From JAOAFZ01 sp964412815 (GTDB taxonomy: Bacteria > Patescibacteriota > Microgenomatia > UBA1406 > GWC2-37-13), in NCBI GenBank assembly GCA_964412815.1, contig CAYPQF010000038.1:1-64000 (forward strand): a DNA stretch of 64,000 nt, given 5' to 3'. The position numbers were made by a program, and so were the translations under genes. This document shows positions 25,245 to 33,103 of the stretch, piece by piece (positions within the stretch are counted from its first letter, which is position 1; each line of letters opens with the position of its first letter). The notes under the pieces were generated by a model that saw nothing but the letters and a program-made list of their open reading frames with translations, had not been told where the DNA came from and did no database searches.

Positions 25245-25515
25245 CTAAAGATTCTTTCTTCTCTCCTTCAGAGCAGCGATTTGTGCATCGAGCTCCTTTA
25301 ATTCTGCTTTACATCCATCAATCTCGCTTTGCCACCCACCAATAGCTGCACGCATGTTTGGATCACGCCGATCAGCATTTCTTATCAGGTCGATAAGATT
25401 CCTGATCTGTGCCGAAATAAAACCCTTCTGGCTATACAATCTCGCCTTTTATAGCTTCACGTTCAGCCTGTTTCATGCGTCGCTCGATATCACGAGTCGA
25501 TTTCCACCTGCTCAT
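25245..25515 (-). CDS. Two overlapping small frames (27 aa and 64 aa), one possible frameshifted gene
   Basis: A 27-codon frame (25515-25432; ATG with GGAGGAC ribosome site, ending GEIV) overlaps by 8 bases a 64-codon frame (25439-25245; TTG start) with a helical coiled-coil end (CKAELKELDAQIAALKERRKNL). Both are strongly charged and helical. Either they are coupled small genes or one ~90-residue protein read through a frameshift. The Shine-Dalgarno leader is unlike the host genes, and the pair lies at the edge of the accessory patch. Confidence 0.4.
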
Positions 25516-25594
25516 GAAGTCCTCCGTATAGACTATAGACAAATAAGGATAAAAATTATACAATAACATTAATTATTATTCAATACGATGTTAT

Positions 25595-26158
25595 ATGAAT
25601 CCTTTGATTATTAAAAGTAGCCAAACCTATAGAACCGTATCAAGGTATACGCATTTAATAACTCTAATAAAAAAAATTTTTGATTTAATTCCTGAAGATA
25701 CATCTAAACTTTCAGAGATTACTATATCCAAAATTGATGCTGGAGTTTATGTAGATATATACTCTAATATTTTTTATAAGGATGAAGTTATGGCTCATAT
25801 TGGAAAAATAAACAAAAAACCTCCACGTGCCATCAAAGACAAGGTCCGATATCCTTTTGAAATTGAAATTCAGGCATATAGTGATCCAGAAACTGAAGAT
25901 GAATTTCTAAGCCTTGTAAAGAAACATCCTAAAAAATTCTTTAATCACGAAGTCAGGTATTATTTTGGAGAAGATACAATTATTAAAACAATCGAGATTC
26001 CAGAGGAGATCAAAACAAATAAAAAACCACTTGATTATTATCCTTTGTATTTATCAAATATTACACCAGGTGATGTGGCATATATACAACGAATTATTGA
26101 TTTTGCTCTATACAGGCTTGAGGAGTACTGGAAGGTTCAAACCGAAATTAATAGATAA
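25595..26158 (+). CDS. AT-rich orphan protein, unknown
   Basis: 187 residues, soluble, Lys/Ile/Tyr-rich, no signal peptide or membrane helix. The codons are visibly AT-rich (AAA, ATT, TAT) against the rest of the window, and the gene lies beside a decayed IS element and a truncated gene, so it was probably acquired. The sequence SDPETEDEFLSLVKKHPKKFFNHEVRY suggests a mixed alpha/beta domain but no family is recognised. ATG at 25595 lies 5 nt after TACGAT. Confidence 0.6.
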   Translation: MNPLIIKSSQTYRTVSRYTHLITLIKKIFDLIPEDTSKLSEITISKIDAGVYVDIYSNIFYKDEVMAHIGKINKKPPRAIKDKVRYPFEIEIQAYSDPETEDEFLSLVKKHPKKFFNHEVRYYFGEDTIIKTIEIPEEIKTNKKPLDYYPLYLSNITPGDVAYIQRIIDFALYRLEEYWKVQTEINR

Positions 26159-26166
26159 TAATTTCA

Positions 26167-26496
26167 TTAAAGAAAGTTGCAATGACCACATTTTTTCAAA
26201 ACACCTTCAACGATGCAGTAGTTAACATTATCCCCATAATTCCACACTTCTCCAAAATCTTTATTACTGGTGGAAAAAGTGATTTTACTACTTGGAAATC
26301 CCTTCGTAATCATACGTTGGTTATGGGACATACCTATATCTACATGCCTATCTATAACATCATTTAAATCTCCTTTCAAATTTAGAGTCTTTAAATACTT
26401 TATTATGTTCTTGCAGTCATCTACAGTTAGGAACTTTCCTTTTTTAGGGACACTTCCTGGAATAAAATAAGATCTTTCATCATTTTTCTTAAACTG
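26167..26496 (-). pseudogene. 5'-truncated AT-rich gene
   Basis: An open frame from just after a TGA at 26497-26499 to 26167 with no ATG start; only a TTG at 26379 could begin translation. The part upstream of the TTG still reads as protein (YFIPGSVPKKGKFLTVDD), so the original start is missing. The remaining protein ends with VIDRHVDIGMSHNQRM and WNYGDNVNYCIVEGVLKKCG. The frame stops where the IS5-like remnant begins, so the insertion probably removed its 5' end. Function unknown. Confidence 0.5.
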
Positions 26497-26524
26497 TCAA
26501 GTACCTAGTATAGTACACACTAGA

Positions 26525-27080
26525 TCAAGCGTTGTTTGATCTAGGTACTGTTACCATATATTCAAGTAAATAATAGTAGAGAGCAAGAGCAACGCATGAG
26601 GAGAAGGTAAGGTCAAGTTTATCGTATCGTGTTGCTATTCTTCTGAAGTTTTTCAGATGGTGAAAGAGGCGTTCTATTTCGTTTCTTTTACGGTACAGGT
26701 TCTTTGCATACTTCCAGGTTTTTCTGCGTTTCTTTTGGGAGGAACTACCGGAATCTATCCCGGTTCTTTGAGTAAGCTGCGTGTTTTGTTGTCTGAATAG
26801 CCTTTATCCATGACAATCTTTGTTTTCCGCTTCAGCACTGTTTGAGAAACAAGTGCACGTCCTGCTGGTGCGTCATAGGCATGTTCCGGGACCTATTCTG
26901 AAGGCCGTATGCCAGTTCCCGTATTCCTTTTGTAACTGTCGCCATGAACAGCCCGAGCTTACTACATACAGTATCCCGTCTATTACCTGCCGGGTGGTAC
27001 TTAGGTGGCTTCCGCGGTATTGGCACGTACTGCATGATGGTTTGATAGTGTCTTTCTGTAAGCATTCTCTCATCGTACAT
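26525..27080 (-). pseudogene. Decayed IS5-family (IS427-like) transposase
   Basis: Pieces of one transposase in several frames: MLTERHYQTIMQYVP and RKPPKYHP, then (shifted) VIDGILYVVSSGCSWRQL and EYGNWHTAFR, then KIVMDKGYSDNKTRSLL followed by an in-frame TAG, then (shifted) YRKRNEIERLFHHLKNFRR. The last is the Y-(2)-R-(3)-E-(6)-K signature of IS4/IS5-type DDE enzymes. The segment between GNWHTAFR and KIVMDKG, which should hold the first catalytic Asp, is missing. At least two frameshifts, a stop and a deletion make it inactive. Confidence 0.85.
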
Positions 27081-27107
27081 TATTTTATATATGTTAACAG
27101 TACCTAA
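26541..27107. mobile_element. IS5-family element remnant with terminal inverted repeats
   Basis: The ends carry TAGGTACTGTTA (26541-26552) and its inverse TAACAGTACCTA (about 27094-27105); the match continues inward as (C/A)CATATAT on both sides. The ~570-bp body is shorter than an intact single-ORF IS5 element, in agreement with the internal deletion in the transposase. A second inverted palindrome (CTAGATCAA/TTGATCTAG, 26520-26544) adjoins the left end, and 26500-26507 repeats the TACCTAG motif. Target duplication, if any, is only the dinucleotide TA. Confidence 0.75.
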
Positions 27108-27170
27108 ATAAGCTTCCTTCATATTGTTATTATATACCATAACTCAATATGAATTAGCCTGCTAAAACAA

Positions 27171-27911
27171 TTACCGGAAAAACAGCCCTACCACATACGC
27201 AACTGATCCCGAAACAACTCCCAGCAGAACGGTCTCTCCAATCATTCGTGTCAAATTCTGACGCGTCACCAGCCAGCGCAATACACCGAGCAACACCATT
27301 GCGCCGATCGCAAAACCGGCGGAATAACTGAAGGCCTGAGTTACCCGTGTTTCAAATAGATATGGAATGAGTGGTAGAAACCCGAATGTAATAAACGCAA
27401 AAAAAGTTGCCAGGGCATTGAGGTGCGGCTTTTCATCACCGGTATCAGCTAATTCCAGCTCGTAGCGCATCATAAACTCCAGCCAGTACTGTTCGTTTTT
27501 TGAGTAGATTTCGGTAAGCTGTTTTGCCTGATCGACAGTAAATCCTTTCATTTTAAGAATACCAATTGTCTGTTCTTTTTCGAGCTGGGGAGTTGTCCGG
27601 ATCTCATTCAACTCGGTATGACGCTGCTTCCGGAACACATCATGTTCGGAGCGTGACGAGAGGAACTCTCCTACCGCCATCGAGGTGCCGTCCGCAAAGA
27701 GGTTCGCCAGACCGAACAACAATACCGTAATAATAGAATAGGTCGCGACATCACCACTTTGTGCTCCGGTAAATCCGGCAATCACGGCAAAGGTTGTCAC
27801 AATACCATCACTACCGCCATATACAATCTGGCGGAGATAGGTCGAGAAGGTATCTATTTTATGTACCGACTGAACATGGTGTTTGAGTTGAGCTTCGAAC
27901 GATGTAGACAT
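27171..27911 (-). CDS. VIT1/CCC1-type metal ion transporter
   Basis: 246 residues. LRQIVYGGSDGIVTTFAVIAGF is the VIT1-family first helix, GLANLFADGTSMAVGEFLSSRSE the second conserved block, then a cytoplasmic helical metal-binding segment (residues ~95-155, Glu-rich) and three C-terminal helices. Members move Fe2+ or Mn2+ out of the cytoplasm in exchange for protons. TAGAAT (27918-27923) ends exactly 6 nt before ATG. Confidence 0.9.
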   Translation of the reverse strand: MSTSFEAQLKHHVQSVHKIDTFSTYLRQIVYGGSDGIVTTFAVIAGFTGAQSGDVATYSIITVLLFGLANLFADGTSMAVGEFLSSRSEHDVFRKQRHTELNEIRTTPQLEKEQTIGILKMKGFTVDQAKQLTEIYSKNEQYWLEFMMRYELELADTGDEKPHLNALATFFAFITFGFLPLIPYLFETRVTQAFSYSAGFAIGAMVLLGVLRWLVTRQNLTRMIGETVLLGVVSGSVAYVVGLFFR

Positions 27912-27939
27912 GTGAATATTCTACACCCTTTGTAAGAGC

Positions 27940-28080
27940 TCAAACACTCAATAGTACCAGCAGGCTTTCCAGTCTGCGCATTTTAGCCATTTTGCGCAGG
28001 GAGAGAAGCGTATCTTTTTTAATATACTCGTTTGTTTCGGTAGAAGTGTGATGTTCTTCGTAAGTGGTCGCCTTTTTCAT
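27940..28080 (-). CDS. Small basic protein, 46 aa, unknown
   Basis: ATG at 28080, 46 codons, TGA at 27940-27942. The N-terminal half is polar (MKKATTYEEHHTSTETNEYI), the second half basic and helical (KDTLLSLRKMAKMRRLESLL). It lies 28 bp upstream of the VIT gene on the same strand. There is no recognisable family, and support is only the coherent composition and position. Confidence 0.35.
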   Translation of the reverse strand: MKKATTYEEHHTSTETNEYIKKDTLLSLRKMAKMRRLESLLVLLSV

Positions 28081-28164
28081 AGGAGTTGGTAGATAAATGA
28101 ATAATAATGATTATCTCAATACTAGATGAAAATGAAGTGAGAAACTTGACGTGAAACTGACATC

Positions 28165-28860
28165 TTACAGACAGTTCCGCCACGCGTTTTGTCCGCCCCG
28201 GGAGATCTTAAAGGCTGCGGTTTTAATTGATTCCTCGGCGCTAAACCGCAAATCCGGATTCGGATCGGCCCCCATTTGTGTCCGGGTACCAATCCAGGTA
28301 TCACGACTGAACTGAAACATACCCGCATAGTCATAGGTTGTATTGTGCGAAGTAGTGTTATACCCAGACTCGCAGACCGCAATCTTGCGCAACTGATTTT
28401 CGTCTATTGCAAACTCTCCGGCGTACCGTTTAAAGTATCCGTCAATATCGGCTGGCGCCGCAGGAGGGATATATACTGTTGGGGTAGGTGTTGCCGTTGG
28501 CAATGGAGTTGCGGTAGGTGTCGGGGTGTTGGTCGGGGTCGGTGTGGGAGTGGGGGTATTCGTTGGTGTGGGCGTAAAGGTTGGCAGCGGGGTTGGATTA
28601 CCTGAGGGGATCGGAGTGCGCATCTCCTGTTCACGGGACCACATATGGAACATTCCCAGCACCGGTGTTTCTTCTGCGCGTTCATTGGCTACTGCGGCTG
28701 GACTGTCCGTGTTGGTGACCAGCAGCTGCATTGTCAGTAGTACCGCAAACAACACACTCCCGCCAATGGCGATCTGTTTTTTCCTTGTTGCGTTGATCTC
28801 GGGGAGATCCAGCCGGTATTTCCGCTGTATGCGGCTTATCATACGCTGTATGCGTTCCAT
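28165..28860 (-). CDS. Membrane-anchored lysozyme-like (Rpf/SLT-type) protein with Thr/Pro linker
   Basis: 231 residues: basic cytoplasmic head, anchor helix (~30-49), a long Thr-Pro repeat linker (~88-129) and a C-terminal lysozyme-like domain (~140-231). Glu164 in IAVCESGYN is the catalytic glutamate position; YDYAGMFQFSRDTWIGT and the final GGQNAWRNC fit Rpf/transglycosylase folds, with Cys163 and Cys230 placed for a disulphide. It should cut peptidoglycan at the cell surface, own or foreign. The TP repeat makes the DNA at 28480-28600 look repetitive on both strands. Confidence 0.85.
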   Translation of the reverse strand: MERIQRMISRIQRKYRLDLPEINATRKKQIAIGGSVLFAVLLTMQLLVTNTDSPAAVANERAEETPVLGMFHMWSREQEMRTPIPSGNPTPLPTFTPTPTNTPTPTPTPTNTPTPTATPLPTATPTPTVYIPPAAPADIDGYFKRYAGEFAIDENQLRKIAVCESGYNTTSHNTTYDYAGMFQFSRDTWIGTRTQMGADPNPDLRFSAEESIKTAAFKISRGGQNAWRNCL

Positions 28861-28965
28861 AGGGATAGAGTTATTATAACATAGGGCATGTTAAAGCTTT
28901 GTAACAATCCGATGATATAGTATTTGTAAAAATAACGTTCTATTCCCTGTTCACAAAAATACTCC

Positions 28966-28995
28966 TTGACAAAGTGAACGTGCGTTTACTACAAT
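28966..28995 (+). promoter_or_regulatory. lexA promoter
   Basis: Consensus TTGACA (28966-28971), 18-bp spacer, TACAAT (28990-28995). The spacer is filled exactly by the first SOS operator. Confidence 0.85.
28974..28989 (+). promoter_or_regulatory. LexA operator 1 of lexA
   Basis: GTGAAC-GTGC-GTTTAC, between the -35 and -10 boxes, so that LexA would exclude RNA polymerase: autoregulation. Confidence 0.88.
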
Positions 28996-28996
28996 A

Positions 28997-29012
28997 GTGA
29001 ACATACGTTTAC
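28997..29012 (+). promoter_or_regulatory. LexA operator 2 of lexA
   Basis: GTGAAC-ATAC-GTTTAC, starting one base after the -10 box and 23 bp (about two helical turns) from operator 1, a spacing that allows two LexA dimers on nearly the same face. Confidence 0.88.
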
Positions 29013-29034
29013 CATTATTAATTCGTTGCAGACC

Positions 29035-29601
29035 ATGAAGACAGACTATCTCGGCCAGATAAAAAAGTTCTACGCAGCTTACAAGCGCCTGCCGTCGTAT
29101 TCTGAGATGCTCAAGCTCTTCAGTTTGTCATCCAAGAACGCTGTCTACAAAATCGTTCATAAATGGATTGAAGAAGGCCTGCTCAATAAGGAAAACGGAA
29201 AACTTGCTCCTGCCGCTCAGTTTTTTAGCCTTCCTCTGCTGGGAATGGTTAAGGCGGGACACCCGATTCTTGCTGATGAAAATAAAAGTTACCTGACACT
29301 GGACGAATATCTGATTGCGGATCCTACCTCTTCGTTCCTGCTGAAGGTACGGGGAGACTCGATGATTGATGCCGGCATCTTTGAGGATGATCTGGTCGTG
29401 ATCGACTCGAAAACTTCAGCCGAGAACGGTGATATCGTGCTGGCCGAAGTAGATAGCGAGTGGACACTGAAGTACCTCAAAAAACACAAAAACCAGACCT
29501 ATCTGGAGGCCGGTAACAGCAAGTATCCACCGATTCATCCCAAACGTGAACTGAAGGTTCATGGAGTGGTTCGAGGAGTGATCCGAAAGTTCCGTGACTA
29601 A
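29035..29601 (+). CDS. lexA: LexA repressor
   Basis: 188 residues: N-terminal winged-helix DNA-binding domain (1-~60, PSYSEMLKLFSLSSKNAVYK) and S24 autoprotease domain with the scissile Ala74-Gly75 (VKAGHP), Ser109 (RGDSMIDAG) and Lys146 (WTLKYL). All catalytic residues are intact, in contrast to the UmuD homologue at 4950. It should repress its own gene, umuC, umuD and the nuclease gene at 61914 until RecA activates self-cleavage. ATG at 29035 is preferred to the TTG at 29026. The following gene starts immediately after its stop. Confidence 0.93.
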   Translation: MKTDYLGQIKKFYAAYKRLPSYSEMLKLFSLSSKNAVYKIVHKWIEEGLLNKENGKLAPAAQFFSLPLLGMVKAGHPILADENKSYLTLDEYLIADPTSSFLLKVRGDSMIDAGIFEDDLVVIDSKTSAENGDIVLAEVDSEWTLKYLKKHKNQTYLEAGNSKYPPIHPKRELKVHGVVRGVIRKFRD

Positions 29602-29602
29602 G

Positions 29603-30424
29603 ATGGTATCCGAAGAAAAAAATTTGCACTTCCGCTCGATTAAAAACACAAAGAGCACCACAGCTCTGATATTTTTACATGGACTGGGCGGCTCACATGC
29701 GTTCTGGGGGAACGACTACAATAGTCTACACCAACAGTACTCTCTGTACTTTGTTGATCTTCCCGGCTTTGGCAAATCGCCAAAACCGGAAGCAGACTAT
29801 TCACCTGACTTCTTTACTGAGTGGCTGGATGACTTTATCGAAGAACAGGTGTTAGAAGAACAGATTGTTCTGGTAGGACATTCGCTGGGAGCACTGGTAG
29901 CGCTGTCATATGCCGCACGATACTCAAAAAAGATTCAGGGACTGGTGTTACTCTCTCTCAAGTACTTTACTACCCCGGAAGAGGCACAAACACGCATTAG
30001 CCAGGCGAATGTACTTTCAACAATGATGCAGGATACTCCCGGCGCCCGGTTGCTCTGCTCGATTCTTACCGCGATTCCTTCTGTTACCCGGTTTATCTCT
30101 CCCCGTCTCCTGAGGACACTCCCTCCTTCTGTCGCACAGGATGCGTTTAGTTACACCCCTGTCTCGTACTTCCAGACGTTATATAACGTGATATACCAGC
30201 AGGATGTTCCGGCGCTTTTGGACCGCATTCCCAAAGATAAGCTGATCGTCATCCATGGCAGAAAAGATACACTGGTTCCGTTTGAGGCCGTGGATACGCT
30301 GACATTTAAATACAGCATTTCTATAACCCCGGTTACCACAGGTGGTCATGACTTTCCATTGTATAAAGCAAAAAAAACTGCTACAATAGTACAAACCATG
30401 CTTCCCCGGATTCTCCGTGATTGA
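29603..30424 (+). CDS. Alpha/beta hydrolase, lexA operon
   Basis: 273 residues of the alpha/beta-hydrolase fold: LHGLGGSHAFWG (oxyanion loop), VGHSLGALVAL (nucleophile Ser), IHGRKDTLVP (Asp) and TTGGHDFPLY (His). No signal peptide, so cytoplasmic. Substrate unknown; small esters or lipids are usual. ATG follows the lexA stop by one base (TAAGATG), or a GTG at 29594 overlaps it by 8, so the gene should be co-transcribed with lexA and hence DNA-damage inducible, which is unusual for such an enzyme. Confidence 0.85.
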   Translation: MVSEEKNLHFRSIKNTKSTTALIFLHGLGGSHAFWGNDYNSLHQQYSLYFVDLPGFGKSPKPEADYSPDFFTEWLDDFIEEQVLEEQIVLVGHSLGALVALSYAARYSKKIQGLVLLSLKYFTTPEEAQTRISQANVLSTMMQDTPGARLLCSILTAIPSVTRFISPRLLRTLPPSVAQDAFSYTPVSYFQTLYNVIYQQDVPALLDRIPKDKLIVIHGRKDTLVPFEAVDTLTFKYSISITPVTTGGHDFPLYKAKKTATIVQTMLPRILRD

Positions 30425-30442
30425 CGAAGCGCACTATGTACT

Positions 30443-30793
30443 ATGAAAAAGAAGGTAGACGAACAGAAACAGAAATATAATACTCCTTTCGGCAGGTATT
30501 TTGCTCACTTTGACCGGATTGATTCTTCACTGAAAGATGCTGATGAATACGGTTCGTTTCTTATTTTGACACTGGTAGAAGAGATTGGAGAGATGGCCCG
30601 CGCATATCTGGCAAAACACGGTCGCAAACCGACCAATATCGCGGCGCAAAACGATGAAAAATATGAACAGGAACTGGGAGATATTCTTGTCTCCATTCTC
30701 CGGTTTGCACGGATAAAAAATATCGATCTGGATAAACGCATTATGTACTCGCTCCGTAAGATCGAGCGTCGCCACAAGGAACCAAAGGTCTAA
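30443..30793 (+). CDS. MazG-like nucleotide pyrophosphohydrolase
   Basis: 116 residues, all helical. EEIGEM (50s) and ELGDIL (70s) are the EExxE and ExxD Mg2+ motifs of MazG/dUTPase-like all-alpha NTP pyrophosphatases, followed by a helical arm (RIMYSLRKIERRHKE). It should hydrolyse (d)NTPs to NMP and pyrophosphate, perhaps house-cleaning of damaged nucleotides. It lies 18 bp after the hydrolase on the same strand and may belong to the lexA transcript. Confidence 0.8.
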   Translation: MKKKVDEQKQKYNTPFGRYFAHFDRIDSSLKDADEYGSFLILTLVEEIGEMARAYLAKHGRKPTNIAAQNDEKYEQELGDILVSILRFARIKNIDLDKRIMYSLRKIERRHKEPKV

Positions 30794-30829
30794 TCGCTGA
30801 CGTTTCAGAAAAGTAACACACTATTAGAA

Positions 30830-31051
30830 TTATTCATTCAGGTTACTCTCGCTCTTCAGAGCAACGCCTCCGTTGTTCGAGACAGAGATCAGATATGCAG
30901 GTTCTTCCGGTGTTGCATTACGGGTGATGAATTTGTTTTTTATTTTCTTGGTTACACGGGATGTATAGATTTCCTCGATTGTGCCTTTGGCTTTGCCCCG
31001 CCCCCATTTCCAAGAGACCTCATCGCCTTTATTGAATTTATGCTGTGCCAT
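30830..31051 (-). CDS. DUF2945 (HVA1/Tudor-like) protein
   Basis: 73 residues matching DUF2945: KFNKGDEVSWKWGRGKAKGT, then VTKKIKNKFITRNATPEEPAYLI and a final GGVALKSESNL, the family pattern nearly end to end. It is a small SH3/Tudor-like beta barrel of unknown role. The start at 31051 is taken as the family N-terminus (MAQHKFNKGD); TATTTT lies 7 nt upstream. Confidence 0.85.
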   Translation of the reverse strand: MAQHKFNKGDEVSWKWGRGKAKGTIEEIYTSRVTKKIKNKFITRNATPEEPAYLISVSNNGGVALKSESNLNE

Positions 31052-31126
31052 ACGGTTGAAAATAAATAACAATTAATTAGACAACAAAAATATTAAAATA
31101 CGTTAAACATTACCACTAAAATTCGT

Positions 31127-32083
31127 ATGGATTACACTCAACTAGAACAACTGATTAACCACCCACAAAAATCTGTCTTAGCATTACACCGGAGTCCCGA
31201 CGGGGATTCGATCGGGAGTAATCTGGCCTTTTACCACCTGCTCAAGTCCAAGGGGCATACCGTCACACTGTACTCAAAAGACGAAGTACCTGAGTATCTC
31301 GCGTTTCTGCCCGGTACAGATCAGGTCCAAGTGCAGTTTCCGGAAGACATCAGATTCGACCAGTACGACACATTCTGGGCAATTGATATGGCAACCCTGA
31401 ACATGATCGGCGCGGAGATTACTCTGCCGGAACAGCTACAGGTCGTGAATATTGACCATCACATCTCCAACCCGGCATGGGGCACCGTCAACTTAATTGA
31501 ACCAACCGCGATTGCAGCATCCGAAGTCTTAACCAAGATGTTCCAGGCTCTCAAGATTGAGATTACCACCGATATGGCAACCTGTCTGATGACCGCGCTG
31601 GCAACCGATTCCGGATTTTTTAAGTACTGCCGCACACCGGAATCGTTCCGGATTGCCGCAATTTTAATGGAGAGCGGCGCCAACTACGAAAACATCGTGT
31701 ATCAGATTATGCAGAAGACCCGTGTCGAAGATCTCCAGTTTTTGGGTGTGGCACTGGAGCGGCTCACGATTTATGAAAAACAGAAAGCCGCCATCATTAC
31801 GATCCCGTTGGATATCTATAATGCGTACCGTTCAGAAGGAGAGTCAACTGATATTCTTAACAGCTACACTTCTACCATTGATGGAACCGATTTTGGCGTG
31901 GTGATCACCGAAAAAGAACTCAACCAGTTCCGGATCTCGTTCCGCTCTCGTACCCCGGGCTACGATGTCTCAGCACTCGCAGCACAACTGGGCGGGGGCG
32001 GTCACAAGGCTGCAGCTGGCGCACGTATCGAACGAAACTCGATTGAAGAAGCGGTCGAGGCTGTGCTGGCGCTGGTCAAGTAA
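31127..32083 (+). CDS. nrnA: DHH-family oligoribonuclease/pAp phosphatase
   Basis: 318 residues of the NrnA/DHH-DHHA1 family. HRSPDGDSIGS (21-31) provides His21, Asp25 and Asp27; IDHH (109-112) is the DHH motif; Asp161 in LATDSGFFKY is the fourth metal ligand; LGGGGHKAAAGA near the C-terminus is the DHHA1 substrate-binding glycine motif. It degrades nanoRNA and/or 3'-phosphoadenosine 5'-phosphate with Mn2+. Its stop is 3 bp from the end of the convergent purM gene. Confidence 0.92.
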   Translation: MDYTQLEQLINHPQKSVLALHRSPDGDSIGSNLAFYHLLKSKGHTVTLYSKDEVPEYLAFLPGTDQVQVQFPEDIRFDQYDTFWAIDMATLNMIGAEITLPEQLQVVNIDHHISNPAWGTVNLIEPTAIAASEVLTKMFQALKIEITTDMATCLMTALATDSGFFKYCRTPESFRIAAILMESGANYENIVYQIMQKTRVEDLQFLGVALERLTIYEKQKAAIITIPLDIYNAYRSEGESTDILNSYTSTIDGTDFGVVITEKELNQFRISFRSRTPGYDVSALAAQLGGGGHKAAAGARIERNSIEEAVEAVLALVK

Positions 32084-32086
32084 CTA

Positions 32087-33103
32087 CTACACAAACGTGA
32101 CCGGCGGGGTGATCCCTTTTGAGGTAACAATCTCGCCTATCTGCCGGGCATCAGGCAACTGTTTGAGAACAGACGCGGCTGAACGTGCCGGCACTACCAG
32201 ACACATCCCGATCCCCATATTCAGCGCATGAAACATCTCTTCCTCTGCGATCTGACCTTCCTGCTGAATCAGGGTAAAGACTGGATGACGCTCCCAGGAA
32301 GCAGGCTTTAACTGCGCAGTACAGCCTTCCGGAATAATCGCTCCCAGTTTACCGGGTAATCCACTCCCGGTGATATGGGCAATGCCATGGACCGGTACCC
32401 CCGCACGCAAGACAACCAGAACCTCGCGAACATAGATGCGGGTCGGCGTAAGCAGTACTTCTCCCAGTGTTCTTCCGCGGAGCAGTTCAGGCTTATCATA
32501 TAGGCTGTATGTTGAGAGTAATAGTTTGCGAACCAGGGTATAACCGTTGCTGTGAATGCCGCTGGAGGGAATCCCGATCACCACATCTCCCCTGGTAATT
32601 GCAGCACCGGTAATCAGATCAGTCTTCTCTACTACACCAATCGCAGTGGCGGCCAGATCATACTCATCCTGTTGATAGATATCCGTCAGTTCGGCAGTTT
32701 CGCCACCGATAATACTACAATTGGCAAGCTGACAGCCAGCCACGACACCTTCCATGATCTGTTGTGCTATCTCCGGCACAATCTTTTGCATTGCCACATA
32801 CGGCAAAAACACCAGCGGTTCGGCACCGCGGCGCACCAAATCGTTGACACACATTGCCACGAGATCAATTCCGATTGAGTCGTGTTTTTGGAGCTCGATT
32901 GCAATCTTGAGTTTCGTACCCACCCCGTCTGTCGCACCTAGCAAGAGTGGTTTTTTATAAGTGGCAAACCGGGCATCAAACGCAGCGATACCGCCGATTT
33001 CCGTTACTTCGGCCCGGTAGGTTTGGCGGGATTGTTGCTGAGCAGACTGAGAAGCCACATCTCCTGCTTCAATATCTACACCGCTGTCTTTATAGGTTTT
33101 CAT
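32087..33103 (-). CDS. purM: Phosphoribosylformylglycinamidine cyclo-ligase
   Basis: 338 residues: YKDSGVDIEAGD at the N-terminus, LGATDGVGTKLKIA and MCVNDLVRRGAEPL (ATP/Mg binding), IIGGETAEL and HITGSGLPGKL are the PurM blocks in order. It closes the imidazole ring, making AIR from FGAM with ATP. It is the last gene of the purine cluster and overlaps the purC stop by 4 bases (ATGA). Confidence 0.95.
   Translation of the reverse strand: MKTYKDSGVDIEAGDVASQSAQQQSRQTYRAEVTEIGGIAAFDARFATYKKPLLLGATDGVGTKLKIAIELQKHDSIGIDLVAMCVNDLVRRGAEPLVFLPYVAMQKIVPEIAQQIMEGVVAGCQLANCSIIGGETAELTDIYQQDEYDLAATAIGVVEKTDLITGAAITRGDVVIGIPSSGIHSNGYTLVRKLLLSTYSLYDKPELLRGRTLGEVLLTPTRIYVREVLVVLRAGVPVHGIAHITGSGLPGKLGAIIPEGCTAQLKPASWERHPVFTLIQQEGQIAEEEMFHALNMGIGMCLVVPARSAASVLKQLPDARQIGEIVTSKGITPPVTFV

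Noticed and set aside
28480..28605. Direct repeats resembling a CRISPR or minisatellite
   Set aside because: They are the codons of the Thr/Pro linker of the lysozyme-like protein, with unequal units and no spacers.
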